A stretch of DNA of 8,199 bases, from NCBI GenBank assembly GCA_964427655.1, contig CAYRWE010000227.1, positions 1 to 8,199 on the forward strand, read 5' to 3'. The notes under the pieces were generated by a model. The model ran no database searches. It was not told the origin of the DNA and was given only the letters and a program-made list of their open reading frames with translations. Source of the stretch: CAVQNQ01 sp964427655 (GTDB lineage: Bacteria; Acidobacteriota; Terriglobia; Bryobacterales; Bryobacteraceae). Positions 1 to 6,108 of this stretch are shown one piece after another (position 1 is the stretch's first letter; each line of letters opens with the position of its first letter). The position numbers were made by a program, and so were the translations under genes.

Positions 1-330
1 GATGCCGGTGGAGCGGCTACCGACCCTTCTCGGCTATTCGGGCTACGCGACCGAATGGCCGCTCTTTGCACCGAAGCGGCCATTTGCTCCAGGATGGCCG
101 GGCTGACAATTCGCGCCGCACCTGGCGCTTGCCGTGGCCACGCGCTCCCGGCCGGTCCACACGGTGGAAGCCGTCAAGTTGCACGAGGCGTCCCCGGCGG
201 ACCAATGGCCCGCCGCGACAACCGGAGAAACGCCGTTGATGGCTCGGCCCCCCTGCGGCGACCGGGATTTGGCAACCAGCAGTGCCCTATCAGCACAGGA
301 GCCACGACCGACCAGCAGCAGTTAATCCTT
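1..330. other. Intergenic region without a recognisable gene
   Basis: I see no supported gene in these 330 bases. The open frames on both strands give Arg/Pro/Gly-rich translations with no motif or hydrophobic pattern I recognise, and none has a convincing ribosome binding site. The one structured element is the 10-bp perfect inverted repeat at 54-84, listed separately. The right part is the 3' flank of the minus-strand Crp-like gene that ends at 331; I see no clear terminator for that gene. A gene fragment running in from the left edge cannot be excluded. Confidence 0.5.
54..84. repeat. Perfect 10-bp inverted repeat (hairpin)
   Basis: AATGGCCGCT at 54-63 is the exact reverse complement of AGCGGCCATT at 75-84, with an 11-base loop between them. 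A G-T wobble and one further C-G pair extend the stem to about 12 bp. There is no T-run on either side, so it is not a classic intrinsic terminator. It resembles the short dispersed palindromes found between genes in many GC-rich proteobacteria, but I cannot show from one copy that it is dispersed. Confidence 0.55.
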
Positions 331-1038
331 CTATTCGGTTCGTGCAGTGGTTCCGGTGTGTGCCAGGATGGCCCGCAGCCGATCGGGCACGATCACGATC
401 TGGCCGGTCGTGGCGTTGAATGTGAGGGCGCCGTTCGTCCGCCAGGCGTTCAGGATCCTGATGATGCTGCGAGGCGTCGTGCCCAGCAGGTCGGCCAGGT
501 CGTGCTGCCGGAAGCGCTCGCCGAGCCGCACCCCGTCTGCGGCGGGCAGGCCGGACAGTGCCGCCAGGTAGAGTAACTGCCGCGCCAGCCGTGCCTCCAG
601 CGGCTCGAACGTCGCGTCCTGCAGCAGCGTGTAGGTGCGGCGCAGCCGCCCGGCCATCATTCGGCAGAGCGCTAGCCCCAGGTCCGGCGCCGCCCGGACT
701 GCCGCCAGGAACGACCCGGCTCCGATCCGGGCCAAACGCACCCGTCCTGAGACCACGGCATCCGCGGTTCGTGAACCGCCATCGATCACCGCGATCTCGC
801 CGAACAGATCGCCGGCGCGGAAAACCTCAACCATCAGATTCTTGCCCCGGCAATCGGCAGACCCGATCCGCACGGCGCCTTCGCCGGCAACCATCGCGTA
901 GACCGCATCGGCGGCGTCCCCTTCGGCAAACACCAGGGTGCCGTCGTCGAGGTCAAGCAATTGCGCCGACATCTCCAGGCCGCGGCGAATGGCCACCGGC
1001 AGGTCGGCAAACACCGCCATGGGTGCCAGCGAAAGCAT
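331..1038 (-). CDS. Crp/Fnr-family transcriptional regulator (paralogue 1)
   Basis: This encodes a 235-residue regulator with an N-terminal cyclic-nucleotide-binding beta-roll (about residues 10-120), a long dimerisation helix (about 121-150) and a C-terminal winged helix-turn-helix (about 165-225). The phosphate-binding cassette is well kept: FGE at 79-81 and RTA at 90-92 match E. coli CRP's GE and RSA, and Thr135 aligns with CRP Thr127, which contacts the adenine. Binding of cAMP or a similar nucleotide is therefore likely. The recognition helix reads TTPRSIIRILNAW (187-199). It has Pro and Arg where CRP has Arg180 and Glu181 but keeps the third contact (Arg194), so its DNA site should differ from the CRP consensus. 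I chose the start at 1038 because GGAG lies 7 bases upstream; a longer form from 1092 is open but lacks such a site. It is divergent from the cyclase and paralogous to the regulator at 3332-4030. There are no FNR-type N-terminal cysteines. Confidence 0.92.
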   Translation of the reverse strand: MLSLAPMAVFADLPVAIRRGLEMSAQLLDLDDGTLVFAEGDAADAVYAMVAGEGAVRIGSADCRGKNLMVEVFRAGDLFGEIAVIDGGSRTADAVVSGRVRLARIGAGSFLAAVRAAPDLGLALCRMMAGRLRRTYTLLQDATFEPLEARLARQLLYLAALSGLPAADGVRLGERFRQHDLADLLGTTPRSIIRILNAWRTNGALTFNATTGQIVIVPDRLRAILAHTGTTARTE

Positions 1039-1195
1039 GCCCTTTCTCCGCGGACCAGGATTTCGCGGGCGGCCAGCCAACTTCCCCGGCACGGGCTGGA
1101 GGGCCGCAACCGAAGCCTTGGATTGTTACCAGTTTCGCATGACCTGTGCTAGGTTGCCGCCCCTGGCAGAGCAACCAGCACCCCGGAGAGCAGGG
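1039..1195. promoter_or_regulatory. Divergent intergenic control region between regulator and cyclase
   Basis: These 157 bases separate the divergent starts of the Crp-like regulator and the nucleotide cyclase, so both promoters should lie here. Each gene has its own Shine-Dalgarno at the edge of the region: GGAG before the regulator on the minus strand, and GGAGAG at 1185-1190 before the cyclase. On the plus strand a weak promoter can be proposed, with TTACCA at 1126-1131, an 18-base spacer and TAGGTT at 1150-1155. It overlaps the left arm of the inverted repeat at 1146-1181. No FNR box (TTGAT-N4-ATCAA) or E. coli CRP box is visible. Confidence 0.5.
1146..1181 (+). promoter_or_regulatory. 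Inverted repeat/hairpin just upstream of the cyclase Shine-Dalgarno
   Basis: GTGCT (1146-1150) pairs with AGCAC (1177-1181), and GGTTGC (1152-1157) pairs with GCAACC (1171-1176). This gives an 11-bp stem with a single bulged A and a 13-base loop. It ends three bases before the cyclase's ribosome binding site. It may be an operator for one of the flanking regulators, or an RNA hairpin in the cyclase leader. The proposed -10 element overlaps the left arm, which favours a DNA role if that promoter is real. Only the symmetry is directly visible. Confidence 0.45.
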
Positions 1196-3238
1196 ATGGC
1201 GGTTATCCGTCAGTTGCAGCCAAACCGGCAGCCGCCTGCCCCCCAGCAGGGGCGCGACGATGCGAAGGTCGTGCGCGGGCCGGCCGGGCTTTCCGACACG
1301 TCGCCGCCGGGTGCCCGCCGGCTGGTCGCGGTGATGCATGCCGACGTGGCCGGCTACAGCCGCCTGATCACGATGGACGACGCCGGCACCGTCCGGCGGC
1401 TGCGGTTGCTTCGGCGCGCGCTGATCGGTCCCGCTTTGCGCCAGCATTCCGGGCAGATCGTCCAGACCGGCGGCGATAGTGTGCTCATCGTATTCGACAG
1501 CATCGAAGGCGCGGTCGACTGTGCCGTGCAGGTGCAGCACCAGTTGCCGCTTTACGATGGCGACCAGCCCTCGGAACGGCGCATCCGCTTCCGGATTGGC
1601 ATCGATGTGGGCGATGCGATCCCGCAGGCCGGCGACCTGCACGGGGAGGCCGTGAACATCGCGGCGCGGCTGCAGGCCGCCTGCCCGCCAGGCGGGGTAT
1701 GCATTTCCCGCGCGGTTCGCGAGCACATCCAGGATCGGCTGGGCGGCGGTTTCGTGCCGATGGGGGCGCTTGCACTGAAGAACATCGAGCGTCCCGTCGA
1801 GGCATTCGTGCTTCGCCTCGATGCGGTATCCGTTGCCGTGCAGCCGCCATGGTCCGCCGCGCGCCTGCGCCTGGCTGTCCTGGCGGGTGTGGCCGTCGCG
1901 ATAGTAGCCCTTGCCGGTGGCGCTACGTGGTGGCTGCGGGAGCGGACCCCGGCGTCCCCTGCGGTCGCCACCCCGTCGCCGGCGACCGTGCCGGCCCTCG
2001 CCGCACCGCGTCTCGTCGCCTACTCCCCACAGGACCGGCGGCAATCGATCATCGTGCTGCCGTTCGAGAACGGCAGTGGCGACCCTGCAAAGGACAGCGT
2101 AGCTGACGGCATTACCCGCGACGTGAGAACCCTGATCGCCCGCAGCAGCGGCGGCGCGATGGTCCCCGCAGCGATCGCCGCGGCATACCGGGGCAAGACG
2201 CTCGACCTGCGCGCCATCGGGCGGGAGTACAACGTGCATTTCGCGCTCATGGGGGATGTGCGGCGGCAGGACGGGCGCCTGGCTGGATCGGCAACCCTTT
2301 ACGATACCGAAAATGTTCGTCGGGTTTGGTCGGCGCCGTTCGACCTGCCGGACAGTCCGGACGGGTGGCGGAGTATCGTCCAACGCATCAACTATAACGC
2401 CTGGCAGGGGATGGTGGACGCGGAGGCTTCCCGCGCCATGCGCGAGCATCCGGACAACCTGGACAAGCGCGATCTCATGTTGGCGGTACTATCGACGGCT
2501 CCTCCGGCGAATGAAACGAAGGAGGGCGACCTCGCGCGGATTGCGCTGATCGAGCGGGCGTTGGCGCTCGATCCCGACTACCTCTGGGCGCTGGAATACG
2601 AAGCGCGATACCGTGCAGATTTGGTGTTGCACGGCTTTTCATCCGATCCCGACGCTGATCTGGCTATCGCCGCGAAGGCGGTGGACCACATGTTCAAACT
2701 CTCGCCGGACAGTAGGTTCACTCTGACGACAAGAGCGATCGTGCTGTACGCGCAAGGCAAGCTGGACGAGGCGGCGGCGCTCCAACGCAGGGTAATCGAG
2801 TTGGAACCGCTGGAGAGCAACCGATATCTCCTGTTTGGCTTCATCTTGTTGGACCAGGGGCACAGCAAGGAGGCGCTGGACGAATTCATGACCGCGAAGC
2901 GGCTCGCCGCGGAAACCAACCCCGTCTATGCGAGCGATGAGGGCATCGCCCTCGCGTTGGCAGCGAGCGAACGGTGGTCGGAGGCGATTGCCCAGGCTCG
3001 GCTGGCGATCGCGGAAGCCCCGCCCGCCAGCGGCTGGGTTGCGGAAATGTCCCGGTTGGCGCTGATCGCGGCCGAGAGTGCCAGCGGGCAGGATGCGGCG
3101 GCGCGGGCGGAGTTGCAGGAATTCCTCGCCACCCCGAGAAGGGTTCGTAGCATGTCGGAGATTCCAAAGTCGTCCCCCTTGGTCGCCAACGCGAAACTGG
3201 CCGAAGCCCTGCGCCGTGCCGGCATGCCGGAGCAGTGA
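1196..3238 (+). CDS. Class III adenylate/guanylate cyclase with TM helix, TolB-like region and TPRs
   Basis: This 680-residue protein should make cAMP (or cGMP) from the NTP. The class III catalytic domain spans about residues 41-210. Asp50 (HADVAGYS) and Asp94 (TGGDS) are the metal-binding aspartates, and Asn154 and Arg158 (VNIAAR) are the transition-state residues. Of the two adenine-selecting positions, Asp147 is present but the usual Lys is Gln90. A hydrophobic helix at about 224-247 is probably membrane-spanning. Residues 283-382 (SIIVLPFENGSGD, ADGIT, GDVRR) match the TolB-like region common in this cyclase class, and helical TPR-like repeats follow (about 450-645). With the cyclase domain in the cytoplasm and one TM helix, the C-terminal half would be periplasmic. 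I chose the start at 1196 for its GGAGAG ribosome site. An open extension back to 938 runs antisense through the regulator gene and is unlikely. The 3' end converges on the second Crp-like gene. Confidence 0.92.
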   Translation: MAVIRQLQPNRQPPAPQQGRDDAKVVRGPAGLSDTSPPGARRLVAVMHADVAGYSRLITMDDAGTVRRLRLLRRALIGPALRQHSGQIVQTGGDSVLIVFDSIEGAVDCAVQVQHQLPLYDGDQPSERRIRFRIGIDVGDAIPQAGDLHGEAVNIAARLQAACPPGGVCISRAVREHIQDRLGGGFVPMGALALKNIERPVEAFVLRLDAVSVAVQPPWSAARLRLAVLAGVAVAIVALAGGATWWLRERTPASPAVATPSPATVPALAAPRLVAYSPQDRRQSIIVLPFENGSGDPAKDSVADGITRDVRTLIARSSGGAMVPAAIAAAYRGKTLDLRAIGREYNVHFALMGDVRRQDGRLAGSATLYDTENVRRVWSAPFDLPDSPDGWRSIVQRINYNAWQGMVDAEASRAMREHPDNLDKRDLMLAVLSTAPPANETKEGDLARIALIERALALDPDYLWALEYEARYRADLVLHGFSSDPDADLAIAAKAVDHMFKLSPDSRFTLTTRAIVLYAQGKLDEAAALQRRVIELEPLESNRYLLFGFILLDQGHSKEALDEFMTAKRLAAETNPVYASDEGIALALAASERWSEAIAQARLAIAEAPPASGWVAEMSRLALIAAESASGQDAAARAELQEFLATPRRVRSMSEIPKSSPLVANAKLAEALRRAGMPEQ

Positions 3239-3331
3239 TTCGGCGCAGGCGGCCACAAGAAGATCGTCAATCAGCACGCTCGGCCGGCAGGGCATTGCGC
3301 GGTGGTACGCTGTTTGGACGTTCCGTGTTGC

Positions 3332-4030
3332 TTACACCGCATCGACCGCCGAGATCAGCTCCTGGCGTATGCGTTTGGGCCGGATGGTCAATTGCCCGAT
3401 TGCTGTGTCGTAAGTCAGCAGGCCGCGCGACCGCCAAGCGTTCAGGATCGTTATGATGCTGCGCGGCGTGGCCCCGAGCAGATTGGCCAGGTCGGCCTCT
3501 CGGAGGCGACCTTGCAGGCGCGCAGTCTCCTCAATCGGCTGCCCGGATAGACTGGCCAGGTAGAGAAGTTGGCGTGCCAGCCGCACCTCCAGCGGCTCGA
3601 ACGCCGCATCGAGGAACAACGAGTAGGTACGCCGGATGCGGCGAGCCAGCATGCGGCACAGGTTTATGCCCTGGAGTGGCGTATCGGCCAACACGCTGAG
3701 GAAGGTTGGGCCATCGATCCGCGCCAGTCGCACACTGCCGTCGGCGGTCGCGTCGGCGGTGCGCGTGCCGCCGTCGATCACCGCGATCTCGCCGAACAGA
3801 TCGCCTCGCTGGAGCACCTCGACCATCACTCTCTTGCTGCGCCGATTGATGGAACCAATCCGGACCTGTCCCTCGCCACCGACGATGGCATAGACCGCAT
3901 CGGCCGCGTCGCCCTGCGCGAAAACCTTTGCGCCATCGAGCAGATCGAGGACCATGCTGGCACCCTCCAGTCGCCGCCGCGCCGCGTCCGGGATACCCTC
4001 AAGTATTACAACACTCGCAAGCAAGCTCAT
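3332..4030 (-). CDS. Crp/Fnr-family transcriptional regulator (paralogue 2)
   Basis: This 232-residue regulator aligns without gaps to the one at 331-1038 over about 220 residues, with well over half the positions identical in the conserved blocks. It has the same cyclic-nucleotide-binding roll (FGE 79-81, RTA 90-92), the same dimer helix with Thr135 at the CRP Thr127 position, and the same C-terminal helix-turn-helix. Its recognition helix reads ATPRSIITILNAW (187-199). Thr194 replaces the Arg194 of its paralogue, which is the position of CRP Arg185, so DNA specificity may differ. It is tail-to-tail with the cyclase, 93 bases away, and is transcribed separately from a 266-bp upstream gap. 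The ribosome site before ATG 4030 is weak (GGGGGCGAG about 4 bases upstream). There are no iron-sulfur cysteines near the N-terminus. Sensing of the cyclase product is inferred from motifs and position. Confidence 0.92.
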   Translation of the reverse strand: MSLLASVVILEGIPDAARRRLEGASMVLDLLDGAKVFAQGDAADAVYAIVGGEGQVRIGSINRRSKRVMVEVLQRGDLFGEIAVIDGGTRTADATADGSVRLARIDGPTFLSVLADTPLQGINLCRMLARRIRRTYSLFLDAAFEPLEVRLARQLLYLASLSGQPIEETARLQGRLREADLANLLGATPRSIITILNAWRSRGLLTYDTAIGQLTIRPKRIRQELISAVDAV

Positions 4031-4098
4031 GGCGCTCGCCCCCAGGTCTGCTCCGGGGTGTCAGCATGGCAAAGGCGCGGCCCCTGTGGGCAGGTCAG

Positions 4099-4126
4099 TC
4101 TCTATGATCGCGTCGGGCATGGACAA
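4099..4126 (-). promoter_or_regulatory. Possible sigma-70-like promoter for the second Crp-like gene
   Basis: On the minus strand TTGTCC (4121-4126) lies 16 bases before TAGAGA (4099-4104). These match the consensus at 4 of 6 and 3 of 6 positions. The transcript would start near 4092 and leave a leader of about 60 bases before ATG 4030. The match is weak and could be chance in a sequence this long. Confidence 0.22.
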
Positions 4127-4150
4127 CCCCACCGGAAGCCCTGGCATCGA

Positions 4151-4168
4151 CGGCAGGACGGACTGCCG
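4151..4168. repeat. Short inverted repeat upstream of the second Crp-like gene
   Basis: CGGCAG (4151-4156) and CTGCCG (4163-4168) are exact reverse complements around a 6-base spacer. The 18-bp dyad has the size of a dimeric regulator site and lies about 120 bp upstream of ATG 4030. It is not similar in sequence to the leader palindrome at 1146-1181. A six-base arm is short enough to arise by chance in GC-rich DNA. Confidence 0.25.
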
Positions 4169-4237
4169 GCCGGATTGGCCTGTTCATCTGCGCTGCCTCG
4201 CGGGGCTCGGTGGTGAGCAAGACCCAACAAGGCACCC

Positions 4238-4261
4238 GTGCAGGGTATCGTCGCCCTGCAC
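4238..4261 (-). terminator. Hairpin downstream of the duplicated-domain gene, possible terminator
   Basis: GTGCAGGG (4238-4245) and CCCTGCAC (4254-4261) form a perfect 8-bp stem with an 8-base loop. It begins 36 bases past the stop codon of the minus-strand gene that ends at 4297. In the minus-strand reading the stem is followed by a G/T-rich stretch (GTGCCTTGTTGGG) rather than a clean T-run, so it is at best a weak intrinsic terminator. Its position fits that role or 3'-end protection. Confidence 0.4.
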
Positions 4262-4296
4262 AGGCCTCCCCGAACCGCCAGGCACGGAAGCGAAGG

Positions 4297-5379
4297 TTAC
4301 GAGAAGTGGGAATTGAGGAGCGCGGTCAGCGGCGCCGGCAGCTCGATGGGCAACGTCGTGGCGGTCCCGATCAGGGTGCCGTCGGCAAAAGCCGTGGTGC
4401 CGAACACCTTGTTCAGCTCGTTGGCCGCGGGCCCTGTCAGGGTCAGCTTCATGTCGTGACCGATGTCGAACACCGCGTCGATCGCCGGCACGCCGTACTG
4501 ATCCACGACCAGTGCGCCGTTCGCATAGACGTCGGCGTCGACCTGGCCGTTCTTCGTGTCGAACAGGAAGTCGCGGAAGTCCACCGAGTTCGTCCCTTTC
4601 GACAGCTCCAGGCCGCTGCCCTCGTTCAGGATCACCGTGCCGTCCTCGCCCACGGTGCCGCCGGTGATCGCAAAATTCACGACCGGACCCTTATGCTCGG
4701 CGTACATGGACGCCGACCCGAGCGGCGTCTCGGTGATGCCCAACGACTGCAGGGATGCGGCTCCGGTCAGGGTGAGCGTGGTCATGCCACCGATGATCGG
4801 GTCCTCGGCGACGCTGAATGGGTGCTGGAAGCCCTTGCCGGTAACCGGCTCGGCCGCCAGAAGCGAGAACCAGGTTTTCAGCACGGACGGCAGTACCGCC
4901 CCGGAGGCGCCCGCCTGGGCCGGGGGCGGGGGAGGCGCTCCGAACAAGCCGTAGATGTAGGTCAGAAGTTGCTCGGTCGGCGTCGCAATGCCGTTGGCCG
5001 CTATCGTGTAGAGCGGCATGTTTCCGTCGTAGACGAGGTGATTGGCGCCGGCGCCCGTGGTGACGTTGCCGTAGATGACGTTGGTCTGAAGGTCGTAGCG
5101 AAAATCCTGCTGAACCAGGATGGCGCCATTGGGCGCCGTTATCTCGAGCCCAGTGCCCTGGTGCAGGATCGTCCCGCTGTCCCCTCCGGTCACCGGCATA
5201 TTGAACATGACGCCATAGTACGGGGCGCCAGAGTACGGGGCGCCGGGCTGCAAGGGTGTGATCGTCAATGACCCGAGTGACGTCAGCGTGAACGGAAACC
5301 CGGAAGCGGCTGGGTCGCCCGCCCCGAACAGTACGTAGTCGCTGTAACCGCCCAGAATCGGTTCAGTTTCGGTGAACAT
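4297..5379 (-). CDS. Hypothetical protein with two copies of a beta-rich (HtaA-like?) unit
   Basis: The function of this 360-residue protein is unknown. It is built from two diverged copies of one unit. EPILGGY (6-12) matches DPIIGGM (193-199), LTSLGS matches LQSLGI, and NMPVTGG...GTGLEI (60-80) matches NFAITGG...GSGLEL (235-259). Each copy continues with a DF-[RL]-[YF]-D strand and a VYANG/VTTGAG turn. The halves are joined by a Pro/Ala-rich linker (about 147-162, five consecutive prolines). The C-terminus (LTLTGPAANELNKVFG...GTLIGTAT) resembles secreted beta-sandwich proteins annotated as HtaA-like or PEP-CTERM-associated in other bacteria, but I hold that assignment loosely. The start at 5379 is set by a strong GGGGAGAG ribosome site 6 bases upstream. 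From it no signal peptide or membrane segment is visible, so export, if any, would use another route. It appears to be a single-gene unit. Confidence 0.8.
   Translation of the reverse strand: MFTETEPILGGYSDYVLFGAGDPAASGFPFTLTSLGSLTITPLQPGAPYSGAPYYGVMFNMPVTGGDSGTILHQGTGLEITAPNGAILVQQDFRYDLQTNVIYGNVTTGAGANHLVYDGNMPLYTIAANGIATPTEQLLTYIYGLFGAPPPPPAQAGASGAVLPSVLKTWFSLLAAEPVTGKGFQHPFSVAEDPIIGGMTTLTLTGAASLQSLGITETPLGSASMYAEHKGPVVNFAITGGTVGEDGTVILNEGSGLELSKGTNSVDFRDFLFDTKNGQVDADVYANGALVVDQYGVPAIDAVFDIGHDMKLTLTGPAANELNKVFGTTAFADGTLIGTATTLPIELPAPLTALLNSHFS
5217..5244. repeat. Tandem 13-bp repeat with 15-bp period inside the hypothetical gene
   Basis: AGTACGGGGCGCC occurs at 5217-5229 and again at 5232-5244. 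The 15-bp period is five codons and on the coding strand gives the repeated peptide GAPYS/GAPYY (residues 46-55). It looks like a small in-frame slippage duplication in a loop of the first unit. Confidence 0.7.
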
Positions 5380-5476
5380 CTTCGACTCTCCCCTGTTGCC
5401 GCGCCCGAGATCCCAACGCGGGAGGAGGTACGATGCAGCCGATGGCCAGGTCGAGCGCGGCGAAGGTGATGGCCGC

Positions 5477-5519
5477 CGGCGGCGTGATCCATCTCCCGGT
5501 CGGCGATGCGGTTCCCGGC
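5477..5519. repeat. 43-bp direct repeat, copy 1
   Basis: This 43-bp segment recurs at 5852-5894 with 42 of 43 positions identical; the one difference is G5486 against C5861. The offset is 375 bp in the same orientation. This copy lies 97 bp upstream of the start of the hypothetical gene on the minus strand. It is GC-rich, has no promoter-like hexamers and does not sit in any gene I can support. Confidence 0.9.
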
Positions 5520-5611
5520 GGTAACCAGTCCGCCCGCCGATGGCGACAAGAAAGCACACAACAGCACCCGCCGCTCTGACGTGCTTCACACCTCGCGCAG
5601 GGTCACCACGA

Positions 5612-5764
5612 CTACAGGTGCAGCGGTGTCTCGGGCATGCCTGCCGCCGCCCAGGCCTCCCACCCGCCGAGGTACCAATACACCTCGGTGTAGCCGAGAG
5701 CGGCGAGGCGGAGTGCCAGGTTACAGCCGGCGAACCGTTCCGAGTTCCTTCGGTCCTTGCCGCA
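5612..5764 (-). pseudogene. Rhodanese-like protein, C-terminal remnant
   Basis: The open frame is 50 residues, bounded upstream by TAG at 5765-5767 and ending with TAG at 5612-5614. It contains NSERFAGCNLALRLAALGYT, then EVYWYLGGWEAW and AAGMPETPL. This is the characteristic last third of a rhodanese-like domain, in which YW-x-GG-x-EAW is the final strand and turn. Rhodaneses move sulfane sulfur through a cysteine in the middle of the domain; that loop and everything before it are missing here. There is no start codon with a ribosome site, so this is best read as a decayed 5'-truncated gene. The other two minus-strand frames just upstream do not restore the missing part. Confidence 0.7.
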
Positions 5765-5819
5765 CTATCGCGGCCCTGTCGCAGACCCCGGGGCAGCCGC
5801 CCACCCGCCGGTACTTTGT

Positions 5820-5845
5820 TACGGATACGCCAGGCGGCATCCGTA
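5820..5845. repeat. Hairpin between rhodanese remnant and repeat copy 2
   Basis: TACGGAT (5820-5826) pairs perfectly with ATCCGTA (5839-5845). GCC (5829-5831) pairs with GGC (5836-5838) after a two-base bulge, leaving a 4-base loop. Neither side carries a T-run. It lies 7 bases from the second copy of the 43-bp repeat. Its role is unknown; it might be an end of a lost mobile element. Confidence 0.4.
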
Positions 5846-5851
5846 GGACAG

Positions 5852-5894
5852 CGGCGGCGTCATCCATCTCCCGGTCGGCGATGCGGTTCCCGGC
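5852..5894. repeat. 43-bp direct repeat, copy 2
   Basis: This is the second copy of the segment at 5477-5519, with one mismatch. It lies 88 bp upstream of the rhodanese remnant on the minus strand. That distance is close to the 97 bp between copy 1 and the hypothetical gene's start. The 332 bp between the copies contain the rhodanese remnant. Confidence 0.9.
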
Positions 5895-6077
5895 CAAAGC
5901 TCGCCGGCAGAAGTTGCCGGCGACCGCCCGTCCGATGTCTGCTCTTGGAGCAGGTGCGGCCGTCCCTTAATCAAGCCGACCTAGCCGCTGTCCACCCGAA
6001 CCGGCGGTCGGCGGGTCCAGCGGTAGGGGACGCCCGAACGCGACCCTGTGCAGACATAAGGCGGTCCGGCACCATGC

Positions 6078-6108
6078 AGGCCGCAGCCCGCGTCTCGACA
6101 TGCGGCCT
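6078..6108. repeat. 8-bp inverted repeat in non-coding stretch
   Basis: AGGCCGCA (6078-6085) and TGCGGCCT (6101-6108) are exact reverse complements separated by 15 bases. On the plus strand a short TTT begins at the end of the right arm, which is too little for a confident terminator. No gene ends just upstream on either strand. Confidence 0.3.

Noticed and set aside
938..1195. N-terminal extension of the cyclase back to 938
   Set aside because: It would run antisense through the regulator's 5' end. It has an Arg/Pro-rich sequence unlike the family, while ATG 1196 has a good GGAGAG site and leaves a normal N-terminus.
953..2449. Long minus-strand open frame (498 residues) opposite the cyclase
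   Set aside because: It is antisense to a well-supported cyclase and partly to the divergent control region. Its translation has no recognisable motif and the open frame follows from high GC.
4210..5271. Plus-strand open frame of 353 residues opposite the duplicated-domain gene
   Set aside because: The translation is Arg/Gly/Val-rich without motifs. The minus-strand frame shows a clear internal duplication and a strong ribosome site.
5380..5589. Upstream extension of the duplicated-domain protein with a signal-peptide-like start (VKHVRAAGAVVCFLVA)
   Set aside because: It adds about 70 Arg/Pro-rich residues that cross the 43-bp repeat in an arbitrary frame. It starts at GTG without a properly spaced ribosome site, whereas 5379 has a strong one.
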